Origin: Cinnamomum chago | Taxonomy: Eukaryota > Streptophyta > Magnoliopsida > Laurales > Lauraceae | Assembly (NCBI GenBank): GCA_038049695.1 | Contig: CP142459.1 | Coordinates: 67,634,001-67,698,000 of the forward strand | Length of the DNA: 64,000 bases | Reading direction: 5' to 3' | Part shown: positions 12,088 through 23,019 of the stretch, piece after piece | Position numbering within the stretch: the stretch's first letter is position 1 | Layout: every line of letters starts with the position of its first letter | The notes under the pieces: model-generated | Database searches by the model: none | Told to the model about the DNA's origin: nothing | What the model saw: the letters and a program-made list of their open reading frames with translations, nothing else | Translations under genes and position numbers: made by a program

Positions 12088-12710
12088 ATAGTAAATGCAA
12101 TTGAGATCCAACTGAACTCACTTGCAAAGAAAGTTACAGTAGGTCTTCAAATGGTGTCATTGTATAGAATTCCACACTGCATCACATGGTGGGTTCAGAC
12201 CTTATATGTTCTTCTGTCACTGTTGGCCTTTATTCCATAGAAAATTTTCCTTGCATCATATGAATGAGGTGAGTAACGAGGACTGAGTCCTTTGGCTTAG
12301 AGAGCGACTCTTCTATGGAGCTTTGATTGAAGGTAACTGCTCCAAAATGTTGGTATGGCCAAGATCAAAAGAGGTGGTCCTTGTAGAAAATAATGATGAA
12401 ATGGCAGGAGAGAGAACACTGCGTTATGCATCACAACTCATCCACCATTTTTATGCTCGGAAAAAATAAGGAGATCGATGGAACATTGTGTCATGTTGAT
12501 TACTTGACTATAACATTCATGGTCATGGGACACAATTTGCATCATGTGGCTCACCCTGATCATTTGCTGAAGGATAGGACCAGATCGTCCACACTTCTGT
12601 GTTGCTTGCATGAATTAAACAAAGTAAGGACTTAAAATTAAGATTTCAAAGTGAATGAAATTACACATTGTTTGACCCATAGAGGTAAGCCCGTAATGTG
12701 TAGTTACCAT
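12086..12710. other. Intergenic, no gene seen
   Basis: Between two microsatellites. The frame at 12393-12635 (+) has no motif I recognise. Confidence 0.4.
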
Positions 12711-12712
12711 TG

Positions 12713-12721
12713 AGAGGGAGG

Positions 12722-12771
<50 letters not shown>
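12713..12771. repeat. (GA)n microsatellite
   Basis: GAGGGAGGGAG grading into a pure GA run of more than 45 bp. Confidence 0.95.
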
Positions 12772-12773
<2 letters not shown>

Positions 12774-14539
12774 ATAGGGACCATTCTGCTAGAGCTAAAA
12801 GGTTAAAAATGGAGAAGGTATTAATTAGTAAGATAGAAAATGAGGCTCCAATTAAAAAGCCATTCTCACCACAGTTTTAAAAAATATATCATAGGCTTTT
12901 GAATAAAAACATCAATATCTACATCAAATCTTGGGCTCCAACAGGAAAATCATGTTCATTGACTGTAAAAGGATTTCTTTTGTTTACTGCAGCCGGGTGA
13001 TCAATCCAAATGTTGAAGCTTCCTAAGAATTTCTCATCAAACCATCTTAACTCAGGAGCAGTATATTTTAATTAAAACACTGACATGATCACACAGGAGT
13101 GCATGCATATGCATCCATCACACAAGAATGTCCCACTAGATAGCAGATGAAAGAACCCACCCCATATCTTAAACCAAGTGAATATTAACTTGTAGAGAAT
13201 TGTCTGGTGACTCTTAAGGACTGGATACATTCCAAGCATTAATTTACTGTTTTACAGACGTCTGTAGACTATGCCAATAGCCATATTGAAATCTTTGCCA
13301 TTTGCCAATGTTTCCTTGGTTGGTAATAAGTACATGGTACGAAATGGATTCAAACAAATTTTGTCGCATTGGCTCTCACTCTCCAAAATGTAAAAGGCTA
13401 CAGTGGGGATAAGGGTAGGGAATGGAAGCATTGTGGCTAGGCAAAGGACCCTGCATCACATGTGGACGGGCCTTTCAGGTTTCCTTTAATGTGGTTTAGA
13501 TTGACTCTGAGACAAACACATGGGTGACAAGAGGATTGCTTCCAAATGAAGAACTTGTCATTGGGAAATGAGAATTCAAATGATAATGAAAGGGCCTGCA
13601 GAAGCACAACTTGTGGGCCTTCTTTATGAGGCCCCCCACTTTAGGACAACCACTTTAATGGGTGATAATGGAAAGTTATGAGTTATCTCAAAATGGGGTT
13701 TTTCCACAAGATGATCCTCTTTGAAGAATAACGATCATAAATTAAGAAACCAAATTTTTTAACGGTTCAGCAATGATTCATTCCAACATTGGACTTTCTC
13801 TTTGAACAGGAGCCAGTAGCTGAGTTGGGTCTTAAAAGTTGTGAAAATGAGAGAGGGTCAGGTCCATGCTGTACCCAGAAAAGGACCCACTTGTGCCTAA
13901 TTTGTGCCCAAGGTCGATGCCTCAACTTAAAATTAAAGGGCCCAAACCCAGACCCACACCAAGACCAGAATAAATGGACTCTACCCTGGCCCAGAGGGAG
14001 GCCCAAATACCTCTATGCTATTAGTTCTACACTTCTATACTTAATAGGCACACATATATCATATGGCTCTAACATCAGGTATCAGGTCCTCAGATATGAA
14101 ATCCGTGGAGCAGAACTTGGACCAGGATTTTATTGGGACCCATGGGACCTAAACCTAGATCAAAATTAGACATATATAGGTCCAAATATTGGCCTTTTAT
14201 ATCCAGTTTTTTCAATTCGGATCCTTCAGTTATTATTGAGGATTTAAGGGACTGGTGTCTTTCCAGTGTTGGGAATCACATGCACTTCTGACTTCCTGTG
14301 GTCACTAGGGCTAAGGGGCTGCATTCGTCAATGAGAGCATTCATGAGTGGCACGATCCACAACTATCTAATATTAAGTCCAATGGTCCTTTTATAATCAG
14401 AATGAGTGACTTCGGGAAAGAGGGATCCAGGTTCCAAGGCCCAGAAGATATAAAAGGCCAATCTATTTGCGTAGAATATATAAATTGAATACATAGTAAT
14501 TCATAGACAAATAAGCACACTGATGACCTTTTTTTATTT
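12772..14539. other. Intergenic, no gene seen
   Basis: No supported gene. The overlapping opposite-strand frames at 13767-14169 are rich in Pro, Gly, Leu and Trp because the DNA repeats GGCCC/GGACC phrases. They show no domain and are treated as chance frames in a low-complexity tract. Confidence 0.45.
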
Positions 14540-14690
14540 GCTAGATGAGTGAGTGGTAGAGCACTCCCTTGTGATAACCTGCCAGCTCATGGATCGATCC
14601 TGGGCATCTGATCTGTGTGAGATGAGACTTCCTTAACTATTAGGGTGTCTCATGGTGTTCCTCCACTGAAAGCTTAATAAAGAGATGAAA
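14540..14690 (+). mobile_element. Probable tRNA-derived SINE unit
   Basis: Contains A-box-like TGAGTGGTAGAGC (about 14550-14562) and B-box-like GGATCGATCCT (14591-14601) about 30-40 nt apart, as in a tRNA-related head, then an unrelated body. The B box is the same GGATCGATCC core seen at 46436-46445, so the two may be relatives. It is not a functional tRNA: no complete cloverleaf can be drawn by eye. No target duplication or tail was identified, so the ends are approximate. Confidence 0.5.
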
Positions 14691-16528
14691 ATACATAGGA
14701 ATTGAGAACATATGAATTCAGGGTTAAATTAGCACACTGAAGGCTTAATTTAATAAAGAGGGAAGAGGGTGAAAGCTATGAGGTAAGATAGAATTTAGGG
14801 TCAAATGGGCACATAGACTGCTCTCATGGGTAAAAAAAAAAGACACTAGAATTAGATTTCCACTCCAACAAAACCTAATTCTAAGAATTTTATTTTCCCT
14901 CTTGGTCAGTTCAAATACACAAAACTTCCTTAATATCATGTTCAGATACGAAGTGTACGTATTTTCCTGAAACTGTTTACAGGGCAATTTGGTTTAAAGG
15001 AAGATCTATTTTTGAGTGTTACTTTTAAGTGAATTGAGTTGCATGCCCAAATATAAAAATCAAAGTCCAAGTCGAACCCAAAGCAACTCAGACTTGGCAG
15101 ATTTTTACTACCATACTTGTATTTTAAAAAAAATTATAAAATTGAATAAACAAATGTGAAAATAAAAATGGCCGTCTAATAATCTCCCTTTAATGGAAAA
15201 TGAATTTAGTGCAGCTGATAGAAAATGTTTTAACCAGCCATCACGTTTAGGACTTCTTTGTTTGCATAGAATGCATAGGAAATTGAATACATTCGAATTC
15301 ATCATTAAATGAGCTTCGCTAAATGATTATTGAAGCGGTCAAGAGTGAAGGATGCATATAACATTGGGTATTCATTTCTCATCTTTCCTTATTTCAATTT
15401 CTATCAAAGGGGAAGAAATTTGATGGTAGGTTTTTGGGATATTCGTATTTGATTCTTCATTTTTAACTTCTCACACAATTCTTTGAATTCCCACAGATTA
15501 AATTACATGAAACAAATATACCCTAGGGAATTCAAATCCCAAAGAATTATACCATTCACCCATCACCTCTTTAATAATCTTGCGTTGGAGTTGGCAGCTT
15601 GGAGCCCATTCGATCATGTATTCCTATGTATTTGATAAACCCTCAAAGAAAATGAATAATCCTAGGCATATTATCTGCTTAATCCATGTAGGCTTCAAAG
15701 CAAATAAAAGCCTCAAGACTTGCCCAAACTTGTGCAGTTCAAAACTTAAACCAGTCCTTGATTGATAGCTCAACTAGTTAGGACATGGGTGTCCAAGTGA
15801 AAGTGTATAAGTTCAGTTCCAATATAGCATATAGCAAAAAAAGAGAGCATAAAATCAGATATTGAGAGGAACATGAGGCCTTCTGCACTACTGAATGGTT
15901 GGATTGGGTCCAATCTCTTGCCCATGTTCTGACCTTAGAAACTAAATCAGAGATCCCAGTAATTTATAGACTGGACCTTAATATAAACAAGACTAGTTTG
16001 AGATCCTATTATTTTCATCTGTCTAGTTTTCCCTCTTTCGTTCATGGATAGCCATGTAGGTTTTTTTTTTTTTTTTTTTTTTTTGCTTCTGGGCCAAATG
16101 AGTAGAGTGGACAGTTCAGTTTAACCCAGCTCAATTGTGTTGTAAAAGAATTTATTAATTTAAATAATTAATTGTGACTTTTTGGTCAGGAATTCATATG
16201 TGAGTTTAATATGTTAAACTGCAGGTTTTGGCTCAGTTCAGCCATTTTGATTGGTTTTCTGTCACTTCAGGGTTATATTAAAACTGTCGAAGTGCCACTT
16301 TGATGGAACCCGAGTCCACAAATCGGCCTAACCTGGTTTTTAGACCCCAAGTAGTGTAGGACTTTCTTTCTATATGGCCATGGTTGTGTACACACTCTTT
16401 CCACAGAAAGGGAAAATTGCCACGTTAGCAAATTCTATAGAAATGGAAACCTTGAAAAATGATTTCCACATAATTTAGAAATTCATGTTTAGTCGAATTT
16501 TTTTTCCTCGTTGAATTGGTGCTAATGT
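14691..16528. other. Intergenic, possible decayed SINE
   Basis: No gene. Near 15765-15840 the sequence GATAGCTCAACTAGTTAGG followed about 40 nt later by AAGTTCAGTTCC resembles degenerate A and B boxes and may be a worn SINE. A 22-base T-run lies at 16063-16084. Confidence 0.4.
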
Positions 16529-16827
16529 TGTTTGGTGCGGCTGCGGATTCTTTATAAAAATTCAAAATATCTTATTTGGTGAAACAATTTCTTGAAAAAA
16601 AATAACATAACACATATATTATTTATTCATCATCAAATAATAATTTATTTAAAAAAATAAAAAATAAAGTGTTTTGGGTTGAAATGAAAAAAAGTCAAAA
16701 AAAAGAGAGAGAAGTTTTGCGATAAAATCCATTTCTCATATACCACATAGGAAATTCATTTTCAATATTAAAAAAAATTACAAACGAGATATTAAAACAT
16801 TTCAACAAAATTATTCCGCACCAAACA
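16529..16827. mobile_element. Probable MITE with 12-bp terminal inverted repeats
   Basis: The left end is TGTTTGGTGCGG (16529-16540) and the right end is its exact reverse complement (16816-16827). The interior is very AT-rich and non-coding. The 8 bp outside each end (GCTAATGT and TCTAAAAT) match at 5 of 8 positions, so a decayed 8-bp hAT-type duplication is possible but unproven. Confidence 0.5.
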
Positions 16828-17941
16828 TCTAAAATATAAATTTTTCGTCAAAAACCAACCACATTCATATACAAAAGAGCTACACGAACATTCCCTACGT
16901 CATACACCAAAAAGAAAAGAAAATGAACAAAATCTTGATGTGGATTGATGATGGTCTCACCTTTCTTTTGTCCTTTTGGGTTGCAACAAACATGTGCCGC
17001 GGCTCCTACACAAGATGAACGCCAATGACCCGCGTGCACGCCACAATCCGACCGCAGTCTTGCTGCCGACAGGCTTTTCCTGTTTTGTCACTGAGTTGAA
17101 GATTCCCACCCCTCACAGAGGGTAGTGAAAATGCTTAGTGGGCCAATCATTATTATTATTATTATTATTATTTAAACTGAGTATATCAATTGCAGCTTTC
17201 ATCTCTTGTATTGGCATTTTGTATTTGTTTAGTTTGAGCCAATAGAAGTTGGCCCACAAGGGAAGAAAGTTATTACGGGTGTTCACGGGTCGGTCTAGGC
17301 CTGGCCAAGAAATATTAGGGGCCAACCTACTTTAAAATGACTGGCCCAAGCCTGGCCCTAGCCTGAATTGGACAATAAGGCCCTGGCCCTCAAAAAAATG
17401 AAGCCCCAGCCCGGATGGGAAAAAGGTTATTTAAAATAAAATACTCTGCCTTGATTGTTTGGAGCAGTAGCTTAGCTGTTAAACTTATTACCTGTGTCCT
17501 TGAGCAATGGTTCATGAATTTGAGTCTTCATTCCAACATAAATTTCATTTTTGCTTAAATGGGGTCTCTCATTCAGGCTAGGTTTTGGGCACTTTCAATG
17601 ATTTGGTCCTACCATTGAAAATGTGATTAATGTGATGGACACAATCTTATGTAAAATTAATTATATGCACTATTTATAATTTTAATTTTATGTTCGATTT
17701 TAATTTAATTATAGGAGCAACTTCTATTAAAATAAAGTTTGTGGGAATGTGAAATAATTGGAGTGAGGTTATTTTCAAAATAGAGTTTAGTTTCCGGCTT
17801 TGAAATGATGAGGGAGACGCATGTGCGATCCCAATTCCCAAGTCTTTCAACACCGACAAATTAACACGGGAAGACTAAAAAGGCACAATCCCATCACTCC
17901 AGTCGTCCATTTCCAACCATACAATACAATGCCGGATCACC
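16828..17941. other. Intergenic, no gene seen
   Basis: Holds an (ATT)n microsatellite (17149-17172), a GGCC-rich dispersed-repeat phrase beginning GGTGTTCACGGGTCGG (about 17278-17420; a related phrase lies near 39658), and a tRNA-like stretch near 17468-17530 with weak A/B-box resemblance. No coding region. Confidence 0.4.
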
Positions 17942-17980
17942 TGTGTGGTCCAAACAGGGAAACCCTGTTTGGACCACACA
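17942..17980. repeat. Perfect 18-bp inverted repeat (hairpin)
   Basis: TGTGTGGTCCAAACAGGG at 17942-17959 and its exact reverse complement at 17963-17980 are separated by AAA. The hairpin lies about 660 bp upstream of the pectinesterase ATG. A related phrase (GGTCCAAACCAAACAGGGG) recurs near 18068, so this may be part of a small decayed MITE rather than a regulatory element. Confidence 0.75.
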
Positions 17981-18638
17981 AGGGCTGCCACATATGGGGG
18001 AGATGTCCCTCCCTCTCCTCTCACTTAAAAAATAAAAAATTTCAAGGGGATGTGGATCCCCTTCATTGGTCCAAACCAAACAGGGGATCCACTTCTGCAT
18101 GTGCAACAAAGGACACTATTCACCATCTTATGTGCAGGCAACAACTCATCAGTACAATGTGCAGCAACTTATTCCAATCATAGTTATCATTTTATGTCAT
18201 GGTCCAGCGATAGATAATCTCCCCCCAACAATTTCATTCTTTCTTTAGCTAGTTTCCAACATCCCACACTCTCATGGAATGGGCAATCTCTCCACAGATC
18301 CCACACACAACACTAGAGAGATAATAATTAATAAGCCCACAGCAGCTGTACAGCAATTGGTAGTCCCCACTTCAATAACACCCTCATGATCAGACCATCC
18401 TAGCCTTCCAATTCCCTCTTCTCAATTCAAGCATTTCCTATCCTTCAAACTCCCAAAATACCCATTTTACCCTATAGCTCAAGCTCCCAGCACCACATCC
18501 ATTCAAACCTTCCCCCAAAATAGCCACCAGGCACCACCACAACCACTTCCATGCACAACCCATAGACACAAAACGGCCATTCTTCCATCCCCTCCATTAA
18601 AATCAAAAGGTCCCTTCCTTTCTCGATCCCTCCCATCC

Positions 18639-21158
18639 ATGGCTTCTCTTCTCTGCTTCTTCCTCCTCCTCCTCCTCCTCTCCTTCATCTCTTCCTCCTC
18701 TTCAGCTTCTCGCTGTCTCCAACGCGAACTACTCGAAGATCCAATTCCCCCAGAAATCCTCCAAGCATGTAATGCAACCAGATTCCAAGATTCCTGCAAA
18801 TCCTCCCTCTCCCAAACCCATCTCCCAACACCACCAAAACCCATAGATATAATCCTTGCCTCCATCCAAATCTCCTCCCAAAACCTTCAAACAGCACAGT
18901 CAATGGTCAAATCACTTGCGGACAAATCCAACAACATCAATCTCACCACCTCCGCCACCTTCTGCCTCGAAGGCCTCAACATGTCCCAGTATCGCCTCAA
19001 CCTCTCCTCATCCAATGACACCCTTCCACGCGGCAGGATCAAGGACGCAAGGGCCTGGATGAGCGCGGCACTAGCCTACCAATACGACTGCTACTCCGGC
19101 CTCAAGAAAGTCAACGACAGCAAAGAAGTCAACGACACGATGGCGTCGCTCCTGTCGTTGACCGGTTTGACCAGCAATGCGCTGTCCATGATCGTGTCCT
19201 ATGATCTGTTTGGGAACGAAACCGGGCTCTGGAAACCGCCTTTGACGGAAAGATCCGGTTTTTGGGGGGATGGGGGTGGGGCAGCGGTTTCTGGTTTTCG
19301 GGGGGGTGGCGGTTTTCCGTTAAAGACGGAGGCGGATGTGACGGTTTGTAAGGATGGGGAGGGGAAGGGGTGTAGGCATCCGACGGTGCAGAGTGCTGTG
19401 GATGCAGGCCCGGAGGAATTGGACTGTGGGAGGAGGTTCGTGATCTATATAAAGGAAGGGGTTTATGAGGAGATCGTTAGGGTTCCGTTGGAGAAGAAGA
19501 ACGTGGTGTTTCTGGGAGACGGGATGGGGAAGACCGTTATAACGGGGAATCTGAGCGTTGGGATGGTCGGCGTTTCCACACCTGGGTCTGCAACCGTAGG
19601 TATGTATGGTCTTCTCTCCTTCTTGTAGTAGCCTTTATCTCAGCATTTGATGTGGGGCCCACCTTCTATAGGTGATGGGGTGGGGCCCACCATTGCGCTG
19701 CCTGGGACAGTTGCTGCTGCTGCTGGTGGTTTAAAAACCATAGATAGAAATTGGGTGGGGCCCGGTGTTTTAGAGTGATGAGGAGGGGTCAGGAATAGGG
19801 TTGGTTCTTCTTTAGCCAAGAGAGTCAGACCCACACCAGGCTGGAATGAACTGTAGTTTCCTTTTTGGGTTTCGCTGAGGCTCTGTTTTATTCAATTTCG
19901 AGTTCAAACTGTTGTTTCTCTTTTTATCTTTGGCTGCTATTTTATGATTTTTTTTTTATATATACTAATTATTCATTATAGGGGGGGCATTATTCATGTG
20001 CATCCATCCCTCCCTCACCCTATGGTGGTGAGGGACACTTAAAAAGATCCATGATGTTATATGAGCAAGTTTGATCAAATTGATGGCATATTCCCCAACT
20101 TGATGAATCAGATCTTAGCACAAGAAGACAGTTAGCAGATGATAGATCTTCATTATCATGCCTGTGAAGGTGCTGAGCATCATACACCTTTTAGTCCTCC
20201 AGATAGCATAAGGCTCTGCCATGAAACTGATCATATAGAGAACACATATCCATTCATTTATACATGATTAATCTTGATATGCATGCTCATTTCCAATCTG
20301 ATTGACATCCTAATTACTTAATTTTTGCCCAGTTCCCAAGCCATATATATATTCAGACTTCCCTTGGTAGAGCGGGCCATGATCCTGTGGGCCCCCAAAA
20401 AAATACAACTTTTTCATCAAATTAATCTCATTTTATCATCTTTTGGCTATTTTGTATCAACATATGAAGCTGTCCTAGGCGATGGATTCATGGCCCGCGA
20501 TCTAACGATCCAGAACACTGCGGGGCCGATCATAAACCAAGCACTGGCATTCAGATCCGACAGTGACCTCTCCCTTTTCTATAACTGCGAGTTCCTGGGC
20601 CAGCAGGACACACTCTTAGCCCACTCCCTCCGCCAACTCTACAAGTCATGCCGCATTGCCGGCACCGTGGATTTCATCTTCGGCAACTCGGCCGCCATCT
20701 TCGAGGACTCTCTCATCCTCATCCTTCCCCGCCTGCTGGAACCGGAGAAAGGTGAGAACAATGTCATCGCAGCCCATGGAAGGACCGACCCGGCCCAGTC
20801 CACAGGCTTTGTTTTCCAGAACTGCAACATCAGTGGGACAGCTGACTACATGGCATTATACAATCAGAATCCAAAGGTGCATAAGAACTTCCTTGGAAGA
20901 CCCTGGAAGGAGTATTCAAGGACTGTATTCATTCATTCTCATATGGATGCACTCATCAGTCCAGAAGGGTGGATGGCATGGGATGGGGATTTCGCGCTGT
21001 TAACACTGTATTATGGTGAGTTTGAGAATGTGGGTCCCGGTGCGAACCTCTCGGCCAGGGTTAACTGGAGTAGTCAGATTCCACCTGAGCATGTTTCTGC
21101 TTATTCATTGGAGAATTTCATCCAAGGGGACGAGTGGATGTCATCAGGATCAAAGTAA
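18639..21158 (+). CDS. PME: Pectinesterase with N-terminal inhibitor-like pro-region, two exons
   Basis: Exon 1 is 18639-19599, the intron 19600-20469 (GT...AG, phase 1), exon 2 20470-21158. The product is about 549 residues, the usual length of type I plant pectin methylesterases. It removes methyl esters from cell-wall homogalacturonan. A signal peptide (about 1-24: Leu-rich then Ser-rich) directs secretion. The pro-region (about 35-190) has the spaced Cys of an invertase/PME inhibitor fold ([23 protein letters not shown]). The catalytic domain follows from about 225: KEGVYEE, then exon 2 with Q344 (NQALAFRS), Q366 and D367 (GQQDTL), D388 (VDFIFGN) and R464 (LGRPW), all catalytic residues present. 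Closest in feel to the PME7/PME51 subgroup, which shares LTERDGFW-like text (here LTERSGFW). I see no RRLL-type processing site between pro-region and enzyme. The segment before the junction reads STPGSATV, where relatives usually have TYNSATV or TFESATV. The splice assignment is strong because it restores [13 protein letters not shown]. Confidence 0.93.
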
Positions 21159-21534
21159 GAGCATAAGCATCTGCATTCCATTCTGGACATTATATTTGTA
21201 TTTGATGGGGGAATGGGGGAATGATTCTGTGTGGGACACCATCACACTATTTGTGAATAACACAGGTGCATCATAAGTGGGCTCCACTATACTTGAGATC
21301 CCAGGCCAACACCAATAAGGTCACACTAAGTTTGGAACCTGATCTGATTGGGTTAAGGATGGCCATTAGGGGAGTCTGGATCCCCTGACTGGATCCCTCA
21401 AGCTTCCTATAAGTGGGAAGGAGTGGAACTCCAAAGCGGGGGCCTGCTTCTTGAAAATCCGAGATGTTCAAAATAAACGCCGTCTCTGCATTCATACCGA
21501 ATATCCTCAATTTTTACCAAAATAGGAATTCCCC

Positions 21535-21569
<35 letters not shown>

Positions 21570-22838
21570 ATGATTAATAATTTATATGCATTAATCACGT
21601 TCTTAATTATATGCTCAATCTTATGGTGCGATCAGCTCCTATTTTGGTGAACTTTAAAGATATTTGGTACACGGAGAGGCTGTTAATTTTGAGCAGATTG
21701 GATATTCAATAGGCGGGCCTCACTTTGGAGTTTCATTCCTTCCACTCACAGAAGCATGAGGGAGACACACAGGAACGGACTCCAATTGTGAAGTTATGTG
21801 CTGGTGTCCAACACCAGATCATTATCATCCATACTCAATTGGGATTTCAAGGTTTCAGTGCATATTCAACAGTAAATGTTTTGTTGTGCAGGAGGCTTTG
21901 TGCAAGGACAGTCAGCATTTCCAATTTTCTTCTGTTGGTAGTGTTGTATGTACTCCAATTGAATTAGTACATTACATTGATGTATGAGTACCCCAAAAAA
22001 TGGGAGATCTCTGTTATATGCCATGTATATAGAAATTTTCATTACATACACGTGTGAATACAAGATGGTGTTATAAAAAGTCTACTCATCACTTTCTCTT
22101 TTTTTTTAATTTGTTATTTTTTCTTCTTTTTATTCCACTATAGCTAACCTTTTCCTTGATACTCAGCATAAGGTGACCATATAACCACACTGGGTACTCC
22201 CTGCTGTGCCTCCAGTCAATTCATGTTTCTTGAAAAGCCTTAAGTGATACCCAGAACAAAACGCCTTCAAAATAATCAGCAAAACTTAAAAATGTATTAG
22301 TAACGATGATGCCCAGATACAGCAGGGATAGGAGGGACATGCCATGGATACAGCAAGTACATGTATTTTAAACATAAAGTGAAGTATCAGACACGACACA
22401 ATACGTTGCCCATTGCAAAGTATTTGTACATCATAGATTCGTACTAATCCATTGTCCACTTTCTATCCACGTCCACTGGGTACACTGGTAGATCTTGTCT
22501 CGGACAGGCCATGTTTGTTTGGTTAATGAAGGGATTTATTAACTTTTTATCCATCACTTTGTGTATTATTTCAAGATCTGGAGCAGAATTTCAAGAATTC
22601 CCCTTGGGGCCCATTGAGTGAAACTGTCTGCAGAGATGAGCATCTATTGTAGCAACGTTTCAGTGAATTGGATAAATAAAAAACATCAAACTGATCCAGT
22701 ATAATACAGAATGGATTGCGTGAACGTGATCCACAGTTTCAGATGAAAAAGTACTGGACAAGGATACACAAAAGCAATGTGCCTATTCAGAAGAGGAAGA
22801 AAACTTTATTACTTTAACCATATACGAATCAATTATAC
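21159..22838. other. Convergent intergenic region between PME and GUX
   Basis: This contains the 3' ends of two genes transcribed towards each other. There is a poly-C tract (21536-21568, separate entry) and no supported gene; frames at 21725-22063 have no motif. AATAAA-like and T-rich signals occur but no poly-A site can be assigned. Confidence 0.5.
21536..21568. repeat. Poly-C homopolymer, 33 bases
   Basis: Thirty-three consecutive C after CCCCA, about 380 bp beyond the PME stop codon. Such a run is rare in plant DNA. The opposite strand (poly-G) could form a G-quadruplex. The exact length is the kind of call that sequencing and assembly get wrong. Confidence 0.9.
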
Positions 22839-23019
22839 TCATGCAGAAGTTGTAAATAAATCAGCCTCCAAATCATCAAACCCACTGAAAACAATGATAC
22901 CCAGAAACTTAACTTGAATACGTCGTTGCCCAATACAAAGTATCTGGATATCATGGGTTGAATCTCTATCACATTTAGAATTTGTTATCCATCTATCGGA
23001 AAATGGTTGAGACAATAAA

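Noticed and set aside
13767-14169. Overlapping opposite-strand frames with Pro/Gly/Trp-rich products
   Set aside because: Composition reflects repeated GGCCC/GGACC text; no motif, no splice context.
18503-18903. Minus-strand frames rich in Arg/Glu and Gly/Trp opposite PME exon 1
   Set aside because: Shadows of the Ser/Leu-rich signal peptide and pro-region codons; no domain and no independent signals.
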